From Clostridium beijerinckii (lineage in GTDB: Bacteria; Bacillota; Clostridia; Clostridiales; Clostridiaceae), in assembly GCA_003129525.1 (NCBI GenBank), contig CP029329.1, positions 4,194,078 through 4,258,077 on the forward strand: a DNA stretch of 64,000 nucleotides. Reading direction: 5' to 3'. Both the position numbers and the translations under genes were made by a program. This document shows, in pieces, positions 36,962-46,380 of this stretch (positions are counted from its first letter, which is position 1; every line of letters begins with the position of its first letter). A model generated the notes under the pieces. It made no database searches, was not told where the DNA came from, and saw only the letters and a list, made by a program, of their open reading frames with translations.

Positions 36962-37123
36962 TTACTGTCTTGTAAGATTTATGATACAATTCCCCATCTG
37001 TTCACTAGACTGTTCGTCACCATGGTGGTCATCATTATGATCATGTTGAATTATTTCATGTGTATGATTATGTTGATGTTCTTCCTTTAGTAAAAGTGCT
37101 GACCCAATAAGACTTTCATTCAT
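36962..37123 (-). CDS. Small His-rich peptide
   Basis: 53 codons starting directly after the phosphoesterase stop (TAA-ATG), with AAAGGAA about 13 bases away. The middle is His/Asp-rich (EEHQHNHTHE, QHDHNDDHHGDE), which suggests divalent metal binding. It could be a remnant of a larger metal protein. Convergent with cadA. Confidence 0.35.
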   Translation of the reverse strand: MNESLIGSALLLKEEHQHNHTHEIIQHDHNDDHHGDEQSSEQMGNCIINLTRQ

Positions 37124-38083
37124 TTAATGAGAAATTTCCTTTGTAAATATCCACTGCTTTTCCTTAATGTCTCTGCCTTTAACAACAACATTATTACCAT
37201 CAACCTCAATATACAGCCCCTTAATATAAGGTTCTTGCCTTCTACCACCTTTACTATTTTCATCAGGTATAATTGTATAATGAACAGCTCCAGTATGAAG
37301 CATTGTAAATGGTTGATCTAACTTTACACTATTGCTATCTAAATCTCTATGGCTATGAGATGAAAATAATATTACCTCTGGATATTGGGATAATATTTCT
37401 CTAATTTTATTACTTTGATCAGATCCAACCCAACCTTTATTCCCACTATTATTAGCACTATCTAAGGGTTGATGCAGAAATACAAATATAGGTTTTCCCT
37501 TTTGATATTTTTCAGCGAGGGCCTCTTTTAACCATTTTTGTTGATCTTCAGATATAAAAGCTCTCACTGAATCTAATGTTTCTGAATTACCATCCTCAGA
37601 TCCTAGAGATATAAAATGATAATCATTTACCCATGTATCATGATACACTTTTTCTTCACCAGAAAATTCAAGATATCTATTCATAAAGATTTGAACTTGC
37701 TCAGGTGAATTCACATCTATGTCATAATTAAAAAACTCATGATTACCTATATTTTTAATAATTGTCTTAGGTAACAAATCTTTATTTTTACTTATAGTTT
37801 CTTTAACTGAATCATACTGCGTCTCAATACCTTGATCTACAGTATCTCCATTTAATACTAAAGCATCCATACCAGGATTTATTGTATACAAATCGTTAAT
37901 AGCCTCTTGGAAGCTGTCAATATTCTCATGAACATCCCCCAGTACTGCAAACGTAAGATCTTTATCAGGTACTGCTGACACTACCCTTTTATCCATAGGT
38001 TTAGGTTTGTTCATATACATAACTAATATTATCCCTATAAGAACCACCACAATTGTACTGCATATTAATTTAATCTTTTTCAT
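37124..38083 (-). CDS. Membrane-anchored metallophosphoesterase
   Basis: 319 residues: one N-terminal membrane segment (IKLICSTIVVVLIGIILVMY), then a calcineurin-like domain facing outward. Metal motifs in order: GDVHE, NGDTVDQG, GNHEF, FLHQPL, SSHSHRD. It hydrolyses phosphoesters outside the membrane; substrate unknown. ATG at 38083 follows GAGGTGAT; a GTG three codons earlier overlaps the ribosome site. Confidence 0.88.
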   Translation of the reverse strand: MKKIKLICSTIVVVLIGIILVMYMNKPKPMDKRVVSAVPDKDLTFAVLGDVHENIDSFQEAINDLYTINPGMDALVLNGDTVDQGIETQYDSVKETISKNKDLLPKTIIKNIGNHEFFNYDIDVNSPEQVQIFMNRYLEFSGEEKVYHDTWVNDYHFISLGSEDGNSETLDSVRAFISEDQQKWLKEALAEKYQKGKPIFVFLHQPLDSANNSGNKGWVGSDQSNKIREILSQYPEVILFSSHSHRDLDSNSVKLDQPFTMLHTGAVHYTIIPDENSKGGRRQEPYIKGLYIEVDGNNVVVKGRDIKEKQWIFTKEISH

Positions 38084-38302
38084 TTTTATCACCTCTACTA
38101 TAAAACATTTTTATTTGATAGCCAACTTCCACTTGAATCAAGTTTCACTTTATCTATAAATATATCCCACTTTTCATATTATACTCATGATTTTCAAAAA
38201 TCTACTGTATTTAATAATTATAGTTTTCCAAAGATTTCTATGTAATTTTCCAATCGAAGTCATATATACTCTATGAAACCAATTTGAAAGGAGGCTAAAA
38301 TT

Positions 38303-38527
38303 ATGGCTATTATAGAAATGCCTGAATCAACTGCCCTTATTATTGAAGTACAAAAAGGTGTTGATAGGGCAGGGGATCCAATCTACACTAATAAAACTTT
38401 CTCAAATTTAAGAAATGATGTTGCTGTACAAAATGCTTATGATGTGGCAGAAGCAATTAAAGCTGTCTTAGAAGCAAACACAAGAGATACTTTCTTAAAT
38501 AAAACTGCTACTCTAATCAATAACTAA
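38303..38527 (+). CDS. DUF1659 protein
   Basis: 74 residues; AAGGAGG precedes the ATG. The VQKGVDRAGDPIYTNKTFSN pattern is that of DUF1659. Paired with a DUF2922 gene 46 bases downstream, as usual in Firmicutes. Function unknown. Confidence 0.85.
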   Translation: MAIIEMPESTALIIEVQKGVDRAGDPIYTNKTFSNLRNDVAVQNAYDVAEAIKAVLEANTRDTFLNKTATLINN

Positions 38528-38573
38528 GAAAATTTTAATTATTAAATGGAAACTTTGAAGGGAGGTTTTATAA

Positions 38574-38792
38574 ATGGAATATGTTTTATCAATGACTTTT
38601 TTAACTGAATTTGGTATAAAGTCAACTTTAAGCATTAATGGGGTTAAGCCTACTATCACACAAGTAGAAGCTAATGCTCTAATGGATACTATAATTTCAA
38701 AGAATGTTTTTTTAACAGCATCTGGTGCTCTATCAAAAAAAGAAAGTGCCCAATTGACTGAAAGAAAAATCACTAAATATGAAGTAGCTTAA
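38574..38792 (+). CDS. DUF2922 protein
   Basis: 72 residues (MTFLTEFGIKSTLSINGVKP), GGGAGG ahead of the ATG. Standard partner of DUF1659. Confidence 0.85.
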   Translation: MEYVLSMTFLTEFGIKSTLSINGVKPTITQVEANALMDTIISKNVFLTASGALSKKESAQLTERKITKYEVA

Positions 38793-38818
38793 TATTGAAT
38801 AATCATAACTATTTTAAA

Positions 38819-38862
38819 AATCAGGTATACAAATTTTAGATTTGTATACCTGATTTTTTAAT
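38819..38862. terminator. Terminator after DUF2922
   Basis: AATCAGGTATACAAAT / ATTTGTATACCTGATT followed by TTTT; serves the plus strand and the convergent gene. Confidence 0.85.
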
Positions 38863-38880
38863 TTATTAAATAATGCTTGT

Positions 38881-39792
38881 TTATTTATTTATTTCAGAAC
38901 CAGTACTATTCTCAATTACCAAAGTTCCGATTCCGATTCCTTTTAACACATCTTCTAATTCATATACTTCTCTAAGTTTTAAACATTTATCCATTCCCAA
39001 TTCAATAGCATCTCCAGCATTCATGTTTGTTTTTGTTTCATATGCGTATTGAAATATATCTTCAAACATATAATAAACGTCCTCTTCCTCTTCATAAGTG
39101 CCATAAAAAGCATATTCATGAATACCATATGCATTGTTACCTTTTGTAACAAACCAAACTTTATCATTGTGAGGTATTCTTAAAAAATTTCTCCATATTA
39201 ATAAAGCAGATGTGGAATAAAGTTCTTTTGCATTATCATCTTCAAATATTTTTTTTATTAAAAAAGCTGTTAACACCTTGCAGCTATAGAAATTAGCCAT
39301 CCCTAATAAATTATAATCTAAAAATCCATAAGCTAATTTTGCATATGAATCATAAACTTTACTTTGATCTGTACTTTCTCCAGCATAATAAGCAATTATA
39401 TGATAATTATGTTGTCTCATTGCATCTAATTCTTCTTTTTTTGCATAAGTAAATTCTATTGTGCAATTACATATTTCCTCTGACATTGGAGCATTTCTTT
39501 CAAGTAACCTAAATATTTCATTACCAATTGTTATTTCATAATATAAAACACTTTTTTCATATTCATCAAGTATTGTCTCAACTTTAACTTTATCATTAGT
39601 TATTTTACTTATTCTTCGAATTATTATTTCCCTATCCATTACAAATGATTTAGGAAATAATAATAAAAGTGCAAATGTGTTCTTTTTATTTTCCTCATTA
39701 GTATTTTCTTTTATTGATTCTATACTTTTTTCTTTTATTAGGTCTTTGTTTTTCTCGTCTAGATTACTTTTTTCCTTTAAACAATTAATCAT
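38881..39792 (-). CDS. Hypothetical protein, DUF4261-like
   Basis: 303 residues. A Lys/Glu/Asn-rich N-terminus (to about 40) precedes a domain beginning NTFALLLLFPKSFVMDREII; the AYYAGESTDQSKVYDSYAKL segment resembles DUF4261. GGGAGGG precedes the ATG at 39792. No membrane segment. Role unknown. Confidence 0.55.
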   Translation of the reverse strand: MINCLKEKSNLDEKNKDLIKEKSIESIKENTNEENKKNTFALLLLFPKSFVMDREIIIRRISKITNDKVKVETILDEYEKSVLYYEITIGNEIFRLLERNAPMSEEICNCTIEFTYAKKEELDAMRQHNYHIIAYYAGESTDQSKVYDSYAKLAYGFLDYNLLGMANFYSCKVLTAFLIKKIFEDDNAKELYSTSALLIWRNFLRIPHNDKVWFVTKGNNAYGIHEYAFYGTYEEEEDVYYMFEDIFQYAYETKTNMNAGDAIELGMDKCLKLREVYELEDVLKGIGIGTLVIENSTGSEINK

Positions 39793-39915
39793 GTTTCCCT
39801 CCCACAATTCATAAACTAAATCGTTTACCCATATAATCTTATAATATACATAAATTAACTTTTATGTATATTATAATCCATATCTTACCATAATTATATT
39901 GTTTTTTCTACCTTT

Positions 39916-41058
39916 TTATTTTTCTAATAACTCCTTAAATACCCTATTATGCTCTACATCCTTACTAAAAGCTTGAATAACCCTTATAATTTGCTCTCCA
40001 CCTATTTTCTCATTAGAATTCACAGCAATTCCTATGACATAAGCTTTTATTATCCTATAACTATTAATTAGTACTTTAACGCTTTCATTCAAACTTTCTC
40101 CTTTATTAAAAGGAATCAAATCCTTAAAAATCTGATTTACTAAGTAATTTTCAAATACATGAGAATTCTCTTCTAGCTCATTAAAATATTTAGGTGTGTT
40201 CTCTAAGTAATTGCACATATTATTTTCACTTAAAATTCCTGCTTTATATTCTTTTACACACTCTTTTAATTTTACACTTCTTATATTTTTCACAAGGTCA
40301 TCCTTGGCAATGCTTATGTAAAATTCATTATGTTCCTCAAAGGCTACGCCCTTTAAATCTTCATAATCCGTTGATTCATCATTGAAATCCTCTAAGAGTT
40401 CTTCTATATTATCAAACTCCTGTGAATTGTACAGTTCTTGAATTTGCTCATAAAAACTCCTAAGAATATTTAATCTCTCTTCTATGGAAAAACTTCTATT
40501 TTGCATAATATTTATGGATATTACTCTTATATCCCAAAAATATTGAAGTAGGCTTTCAGTGCCTTCAAAGGCTTCGCAATCAATAATTCTTCTTATTTCA
40601 ATATTTTTTTCGTCTATGTCCTCGCTATCTTCAATAAATTCCATTTTATCTTTATTTAAAAAGGCTCTATTACATATTTCTATACACGAAGGTAATCCAC
40701 TTTTTTCATACACGTTATCTACAATATTAAATACTCTAGGATAGCTCTTGCAAGTTATGCAAAGATTCTCTTGCCCCTCCCCTCCATGTATATCACAAAG
40801 CATATTTGAATTCAAAAATAGACATCTATTTTCATCTTTAATTACCATAAATCCATGATTAAAAGAATCGTGTTCATCTTTATTTAAAGTAAACTTTCCT
40901 TCTAATAATTCCTTAAGGTCTCCAGTACTATTCACGTATTTATTATAAGTATCCTCATCTATATTTATATCCCAGCCAGCACAACAACTATCAGTACAGC
41001 TTGAACTTATGCATTTAAATTCCATCATATATTTAGGTAGAAAAGTATTAACTTTCAT
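39916..41058 (-). CDS. fliB: FliB-family (flagellin lysine-N-methylase) protein
   Basis: 380 residues with the FliB cysteine signature CISSSCTDSCCAGW near the N-terminus and CLFLNSNMLCDIHGGEGQEN, LCITCKSYPR farther on, probably an Fe-S or metal centre. FliB methylates flagellin lysines in Salmonella; clostridia have several relatives with unknown targets, and no flagellar gene is nearby. GAGGTG precedes the ATG at 41058. Confidence 0.82.
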   Translation of the reverse strand: MKVNTFLPKYMMEFKCISSSCTDSCCAGWDINIDEDTYNKYVNSTGDLKELLEGKFTLNKDEHDSFNHGFMVIKDENRCLFLNSNMLCDIHGGEGQENLCITCKSYPRVFNIVDNVYEKSGLPSCIEICNRAFLNKDKMEFIEDSEDIDEKNIEIRRIIDCEAFEGTESLLQYFWDIRVISINIMQNRSFSIEERLNILRSFYEQIQELYNSQEFDNIEELLEDFNDESTDYEDLKGVAFEEHNEFYISIAKDDLVKNIRSVKLKECVKEYKAGILSENNMCNYLENTPKYFNELEENSHVFENYLVNQIFKDLIPFNKGESLNESVKVLINSYRIIKAYVIGIAVNSNEKIGGEQIIRVIQAFSKDVEHNRVFKELLEK

Positions 41059-41289
41059 ATAGTACACCTCTTATTTAAATTTTAACATTGTTAAAATTTT
41101 AAAGCATATGAAAAAAAATAACAAGTCCGTATATTAGTTTGACTCATTATTTTCCTTCATATGCCTAAATCCATATTAAATATAACTTCACAATTAAAAT
41201 AAGAGATAACCATTATTATATGTCTATCTCTCAAACTTTAGGAGTATGTGAAGTATTTTATGTTTTTGCATCTAAAGTATTTTTATGTA

Positions 41290-41412
41290 TTTGTATCTTT
41301 AGTTTCTTTATATCTTTAGTTTATTTATCGCTTTATATCTTTAGTTCATTTATCGCTTTGTATCTTTAGTTTATTTACGTCTTTAGCTTCTTTAATTTCT
41401 TTACATCTTTAG
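41290..41412. repeat. CTTTAGTTTATTT low-complexity tandem repeat
   Basis: Units like TATCTTTAGTTTATTTATCG recur five to six times with variation at a step of about 24 bases. Confidence 0.6.
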
Positions 41413-41676
41413 TACATGTATATATTAACATAATGCGACAAATTAATCCATGTTTTTTTGTAATATATAATGATATTTATTTCGACAAACTCATTATTAT
41501 AGTCAAAACCTATAGATTTCTTCTAAATTTCATATTACGAAATGAAATAGTAGCTCCAAAATCTACTCTTTAATTATTATTTATTTCAAACTTATTTTAA
41601 GACCTACTATATGAAATTTCACTCAAATATATCAAGGCGCCCACTTTCTATATGCTCCATTTTATTTAAAACAAAA

Positions 41677-41702
41677 GATGCAGTCAAATTAATGACTGCA
41701 TC
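41677..41702 (-). terminator. Terminator hairpin
   Basis: GATGCAGTCA / TGACTGCATC with six-base loop, followed on the minus strand by TTTTGTTTT. It ends the ATPase fragment transcript. Confidence 0.65.
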
Positions 41703-41804
41703 TATATATAAATTATTGGGGGGGTATTGAGTTGGAGATTTTTATTCTTTTGTATATTTATATAATAACACAATACGACAAATTATTATACACTTTTTGA
41801 TAAA

Positions 41805-42002
41805 TCATATTATTTTTTTAATCTTATTCTTTCTTCGAAGAATTGTCTTACGTAACTCGTCAACTAGTAAAACCAATACTGGCCATATAAAAAGAAATCC
41901 CCATTCATGCAAGCCAATCGGTGCAGTATTAAAAACTCCATTTAAGAAAGGTACATAAATAAGTATACAAAGTAATGATAACTCAAAAGCAATTCCTAGC
42001 AA
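41805..42002 (-). pseudogene. P-type cation ATPase, C-terminal fragment
   Basis: 65 codons (FELSLLCILIYVPFLNGVFN, LHEWGFLFIWPVLVLLVDEL) match the last two membrane helices of PacL-type Ca2+/cation ATPases, which are about 850-900 residues. The rest is missing; the TTG start is probably fortuitous. Confidence 0.65.
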
Positions 42003-42061
42003 TATTTACTATTTCCCTTCTTTTTACCTGTTAATTATACATTAGACAGATAAAAAAATAA

Positions 42062-42088
42062 GACAAGGATATATCCACATATCCTTGT
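42062..42088 (-). terminator. Terminator after small gene 42107-42277
   Basis: GACAAGGATAT / ATATCCTTGTC hairpin with a T-rich tract on the minus strand. Confidence 0.7.
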
Positions 42089-42106
42089 CCTAAATCTATT
42101 ATGATA

Positions 42107-42277
42107 TTATACGATCATTAAAAACTTTTTATAATTTTCAATGCCATCTTCTCTATTAGTCTTTTCTAACCATTTTTCATATGTAGCAAAGTTTTCTTCT
42201 AATATGCTTATATTTATTTCACTACCTTTGCATTTCTTTCTTTCTGCATACATAGTTATTTTTATTAATTTTCCCAT
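42107..42277 (-). CDS. Small hypothetical protein
   Basis: 56 residues from ATG at 42277 (MGKLIKITMYAERKKCKGSE); GGAGG lies 11 bases upstream, itself within an upstream ATG context at 42295. Soluble, not recognised. Own terminator supports a real gene. Confidence 0.5.
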   Translation of the reverse strand: MGKLIKITMYAERKKCKGSEINISILEENFATYEKWLEKTNREDGIENYKKFLMIV

Positions 42278-43011
42278 TTTATTAAGTTCCTCCATTTATT
42301 TCTTTGAATATATTTAACTTTAATCCAAAAATCTAAATCCAGAAATTAGTAGATAATTACTCGAACGTTTGTAATTTTATATACATTATATTTCTCATAT
42401 CTGCTATTTATTTTTGTTCTATTGGTGATATTAATCATAATGAACATTATGATATATGTTATATCTCGAAATTATAATTAAAGGTATTTTTATTCCTAAG
42501 GTCAATCTTAAAAACAATATCTATATCTTATTAAAAATCAAATTTCACTAAATTAATATAAATTCAAAATAAAAAAGCACTATAGCGAGCAGTGCTTAAG
42601 TCTTTAAATTCATATTCTATAAATCTATTCCAATAGCCCTAAAATATATATATTCTAGGATCTTTGTTTTTGTCGTACTAAAGTTCTCTTTTATTATAAT
42701 ATACTATTTTTCGCAAAAAATCAAATTGTATTTTTTCCTAATCGACATATTAACTTGTAATAAATTAATATTTTACCATTTAAACCACATTATATTATGT
42801 ATTACTTTGTGAACTAGATTTATTATTACTAAGTACATAAAACAATGTACTTCTAATTTACTTTAAATATCAATATATAATCTACTTCTAGTTTACCTTA
42901 AATATGAATATATATTAATACTTTAATTAAACAAACATTAGGCACAGTCAAAAAAATAACAAGTCCATTGCCTTACAATTGTAACATCCTAAAATTATGG
43001 AGGAGAAATTT
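42278..43011. other. Intergenic region
   Basis: About 730 bp, very AT-rich. Contains a GCACT/AGTGC hairpin (42575-42597), a pair of ~40-bp direct repeats starting TACTTCTA (42849 and 42887) and an AGGCACA...AACAAGTCC palindrome end at 42941-42966. No gene seen. Confidence 0.45.
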
Positions 43012-43662
43012 ATGGTATTACTTTTATTATTATTAAGTGGAATCTGTTGGATAGTAGTTTATCTTCAATTAATTTTTCTAGGTTTTAAGGACAAAACCTA
43101 CGGAATGCCATTTGTTGCATTAGCACTTAATTTTTCTTGGGAAGCACTTTATTCTTACATTGATTTAAAAAACAATACAGCAACTATTCAAACTTGGTTT
43201 ACCTTAATATGGCTTGTTTTAGATATTTTAATTGTTTTTACTTACTTAAGATACGGAAAAAAATATTTTCCAAAACAAACAAATAAAGAATACTTTATGC
43301 CTTGGACTATAATTATATTTATAATGTCATTTGTTGTTCAATATTTCTTCGCTTTAGAATTTGCTGCTTTAGGAAAAGTATACTCAGCATTTCTTCAAAA
43401 CCTTATAATGTCCATATTATTTATTAAAATGCTTGTTAGTAGATCAGACATGAAAGGTCAAAACCTAACTATTGCACTAAGTAAATGGATTGGTACTTTA
43501 GCACCTACTATTTTATTTGGAATTATCTATGGAAATAAGTTGATTCTTGTTCTTGGAATATTCTGTTCATTATTTGATATCATCTATATATACTTTTTGA
43601 ATAATATTAAGAAACTATCTTTTAAACGCTCAAAATCTACCACAATGCTAAACTCAAAGTAA
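43012..43662 (+). CDS. Seven-helix membrane protein, PaxB/Pyr4-like
   Basis: 216 residues forming about seven membrane helices. The segment KTYGMPFVALALNFSWEALY resembles the conserved YGMP...NxxWE of the Pyr4/PaxB integral-membrane terpene cyclases, including an acidic residue at E44; a second acidic residue D189 lies in the last helix (FDIIY), where the family has its other catalytic acid. ATG at 43012 has GGAGGAG. No isoprenoid genes are adjacent, so activity is uncertain. Confidence 0.6.
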   Translation: MVLLLLLLSGICWIVVYLQLIFLGFKDKTYGMPFVALALNFSWEALYSYIDLKNNTATIQTWFTLIWLVLDILIVFTYLRYGKKYFPKQTNKEYFMPWTIIIFIMSFVVQYFFALEFAALGKVYSAFLQNLIMSILFIKMLVSRSDMKGQNLTIALSKWIGTLAPTILFGIIYGNKLILVLGIFCSLFDIIYIYFLNNIKKLSFKRSKSTTMLNSK

Positions 43663-43717
43663 ACGTATAAATTTGGCTATGTTTTAATATGGTGTTGAAA
43701 TATAACCAAAAAAAATT

Positions 43718-43743
43718 ATAGGTGGGGTTGTCCACCTATAATA
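43718..43743 (+). terminator. Terminator
   Basis: ATTATAGGTGG / CCACCTATAAT hairpin downstream of the membrane-protein gene; weak T-tract. Confidence 0.5.
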
Positions 43744-43946
43744 ATCAATATCAGAAAAATGTGCGTTAACTCAACTACACATTTTGCTCGTTTTGTTCAC
43801 TCAGACAAATTGGAATTTGTCGTTTAGCGAAGTTTTATATATGCCATACATATAGTTCAATATCATAATTACTTTTTAATAATACTCAATATAAAATTTA
43901 GGGTTGCCTAACTCATGAAGTTATAATATTGGTTATTAACAGTCAC

Positions 43947-44189
43947 TTATAGAATAATTTCATAAAGTTTATAAAGTATACAACATATTGATACAACAAA
44001 AGTTATTCCTACAAATATCTTTGTACCTACTTTTGCTTTCGTATCCTCCTTTAATGATATACTTAATGAAATAAGATTAAGTATTGATATTAAAATCCAA
44101 AATATATAATCAATACTTTTAAATAATACTATACTTATTACAAGTATAGTATTAGCTATAGGATAGATACTATTAAATTTTTCTTTCAT
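43947..44189 (-). CDS. Small membrane protein
   Basis: 80 residues with two to three hydrophobic segments (IANTILVISIVLFKSIDYIF; VGITFVVSICCILYKLYEII). AAGGTAG precedes the ATG. Not recognised. Confidence 0.55.
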   Translation of the reverse strand: MKEKFNSIYPIANTILVISIVLFKSIDYIFWILISILNLISLSISLKEDTKAKVGTKIFVGITFVVSICCILYKLYEIIL

Positions 44190-44358
44190 TTTTATACACT
44201 ACCTTTTATTTTCTAAATGGCTAAAATAATTAAGCAACAGTTCGTTCTTCATTCTAAATTATTTTCACTCTGCAAATTACTATTTATCTACTACTACACA
44301 GTTAATTACCAGTGTGTCACAGCATAAGAATATTACATATTAATCTTAGTCTTTGCAG

Positions 44359-44880
44359 TTAATTATAAGCCTGTAAAGTCATAACATTTACTCTATGTTT
44401 TTTTTCTGCAAAATCCATAGTAACTTCTTTAATCTTTTTATATCCTAAAGCAGACCAAAAGTTCGCACCTTTTTGATTATCTTCGATAACACCTATTCTA
44501 AATGACTTTGCTCCTAAATTAATTGCCCATTCAACTAATGCTTCATGTACAATTTTCCCCAACCCAGTTCCTCTTTCTTGTGGTTCAATAAGCATTAATC
44601 CCAACATCCATTCTCCGTCAATTGGATAATCTTTCACAATATCAATTATCCCAACTAATTCATCATCAATTTTATATATACCCAAAACAAACTTGTCCTT
44701 ATAGTTTTTGTTTGGAGGTATAGTGGTGAATATTTCAACTATATCTTCTTTAGATGGTAATATTCCGTCATGCAATACATAATAATCTGAACATTTCTCA
44801 CATAGTTCCTCAACAATCTTATGATTATTCTTGTAAAGAATTTTAATCTTATATCCATTCATTAAATTAATATTTTCCAC
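44359..44880 (-). CDS. GNAT N-acetyltransferase
   Basis: 173 residues. Acetyl-CoA loop QERGTGLGKIVHEALVEWA and the C-terminal DNQKGANFWSALGYKK are clear. I start at GTG 44880 because GGAGG lies nine bases before it; the longer frame to 44976 has no site and overlaps the DUF1232 gene. Substrate unknown. Confidence 0.82.
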   Translation of the reverse strand: MENINLMNGYKIKILYKNNHKIVEELCEKCSDYYVLHDGILPSKEDIVEIFTTIPPNKNYKDKFVLGIYKIDDELVGIIDIVKDYPIDGEWMLGLMLIEPQERGTGLGKIVHEALVEWAINLGAKSFRIGVIEDNQKGANFWSALGYKKIKEVTMDFAEKKHRVNVMTLQAYN

Positions 44881-44965
44881 AATGTATTTCCTCCGATATG
44901 ATTCATCCCCAATTAAAATTATGTCATAAATCATTTTAATTACAATATTACGTTTTATTGGAATA

Positions 44966-45334
44966 TTATGCACCAACTAATTTAATAATTAAAAATATTA
45001 ATAAAACCCATACTAAAATAATTGGAATAGCAAGATACCATTTTTTAGGTTTTCCGTCACGCCATAAGTTTTCTGCTTCAACTCTACACTGCATAAATAT
45101 TTCTTCTGGTATAAATTTTATTGTTATTGCTATAAGTATTGGAACTAAAATTATGTCATCTAACAAACCTATTACTGGTATAAAATCAGGTATAAAGTCA
45201 ATAGGTGACAATGCATATCCAATTGCAATTCCTGCAAAAATCTTTGCTATTACTGGTGTTTCTTTTTTATTCAAAGCAATAAATAAAGCAGGTATATCTG
45301 ATTTTAATTTTTTTGCTCTATCTTTAAAATCCAT
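44966..45334 (-). CDS. DUF1232 (YkvA-like) membrane protein
   Basis: 122 residues with the family core AIGYALSPIDFIPDFIPVIG, then hydrophobic segments and a C-terminal membrane helix. GAGAGGAT precedes the ATG. Function unknown. Confidence 0.85.
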   Translation of the reverse strand: MDFKDRAKKLKSDIPALFIALNKKETPVIAKIFAGIAIGYALSPIDFIPDFIPVIGLLDDIILVPILIAITIKFIPEEIFMQCRVEAENLWRDGKPKKWYLAIPIILVWVLLIFLIIKLVGA

Positions 45335-45394
45335 TATTCATATCCTCTCTTCATTGTAACTACTTTTATTTCGCACTTTTAAGAAAATTGTGCT

Positions 45395-46120
45395 TTATGG
45401 GGAAATTAACATTTGAAGCCCGATAACTGTCATGAGAATACCTACAAATTTAATAAACCTCTCTTTTTGCATCTTATCAATTATCTTTTTTCCAGCCCAA
45501 GTCCCCAGAATCATGGCAAATCCCATAAATAAACCAATACCAATTGTATAAAATCCTATACCAAGGTATTTCTGATATATAATTGTTTTTGAAATATGCA
45601 TAGCAATTGCTGTTACTGCTTCACTTGCGATATAAGAAGTTGGTGTAAGGTTAAGCGAAAGAAATAATGCTGCTCCTATTGGTCCAGCACTACCAACAAG
45701 ACCAGAAATCAATCCTACCACCGCTCCACCTATAAGTATTGTTATATTATTGGGTTTAAATTTAAGAACTTTAAAATACTTTAATGCAACAAAAAGAATA
45801 ATTGTAAATCCTATCCCTCTTGTAATTAAATCTTTAGGAACTTCTACAAATGAAAATGCACCTAAAATACTCAAAGGAACAGCTCCTATAATAAATACAA
45901 ATACAGGTTTCCATGTAATTTGCCTGAAACCAAAAAATGCTCGTGATAAATTACCAATTAATTGTGCTATCGTGAGTATAGGAACAGCTATTTCCGTTCC
46001 TATTGTTTTAGATAAAAGAGGGAGTAATAATAACGCGCCTCCAAAGCCTGCCGCACCTGATATTGCTGCTGCAAAAAAACTACCAATAAACAATACAACA
46101 TATATACCTATTGAATTCAA
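45395..46120 (-). CDS. TauE/SafE (TSUP) family anion exporter
   Basis: 241 residues, about eight membrane helices, with the GAAGFGGALLLLPLLS and GSAGPIGAALFLSLN repeats of sulfite/organosulfonate exporters. Starts at TTG behind GGAGGTG. Substrate unknown. Confidence 0.85.
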   Translation of the reverse strand: MNSIGIYVVLFIGSFFAAAISGAAGFGGALLLLPLLSKTIGTEIAVPILTIAQLIGNLSRAFFGFRQITWKPVFVFIIGAVPLSILGAFSFVEVPKDLITRGIGFTIILFVALKYFKVLKFKPNNITILIGGAVVGLISGLVGSAGPIGAALFLSLNLTPTSYIASEAVTAIAMHISKTIIYQKYLGIGFYTIGIGLFMGFAMILGTWAGKKIIDKMQKERFIKFVGILMTVIGLQMLISP

Positions 46121-46226
46121 AGTTGCACCTCCACAAAACTAGTATTACGCCACAATCTACCAGTATGCATTAATTATAGCATAATTTGTAAATACCGCAT
46201 TATTCAATTTTCAAAGAACAATTTCT

Positions 46227-46261
46227 TATTTGTTGCGTCAAAAATAGTATGACGCAACAAA
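46227..46261. repeat. Boundary hairpin with 13-bp arms
   Basis: ATTTGTTGCGTCA / TGACGCAACAAAT around AAAATAGTA, immediately at the left edge of duplication copy 2. One of several boundary motifs in this region. Confidence 0.7.
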
Positions 46262-46380
46262 TATCACATTGAACAATGTGATATTTCAATTTATTATTCA
46301 CTTTTATAATTTTATTTCCGATGTCTTTATTCAAATTTCAAATTTTAATTTATAGATTTAACTTAGTAATATTCAAAATC

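Larger units (their letters stand above)
41059..41804. other. Long intergenic region
   Basis: About 750 bp. It holds a partial palindrome with the AAAAATAACAAGTCC end (41101-41168), a low-complexity CTTTAG repeat (41290-41412), and a terminator hairpin at 41677-41702. No coding signal seen. Confidence 0.5.
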
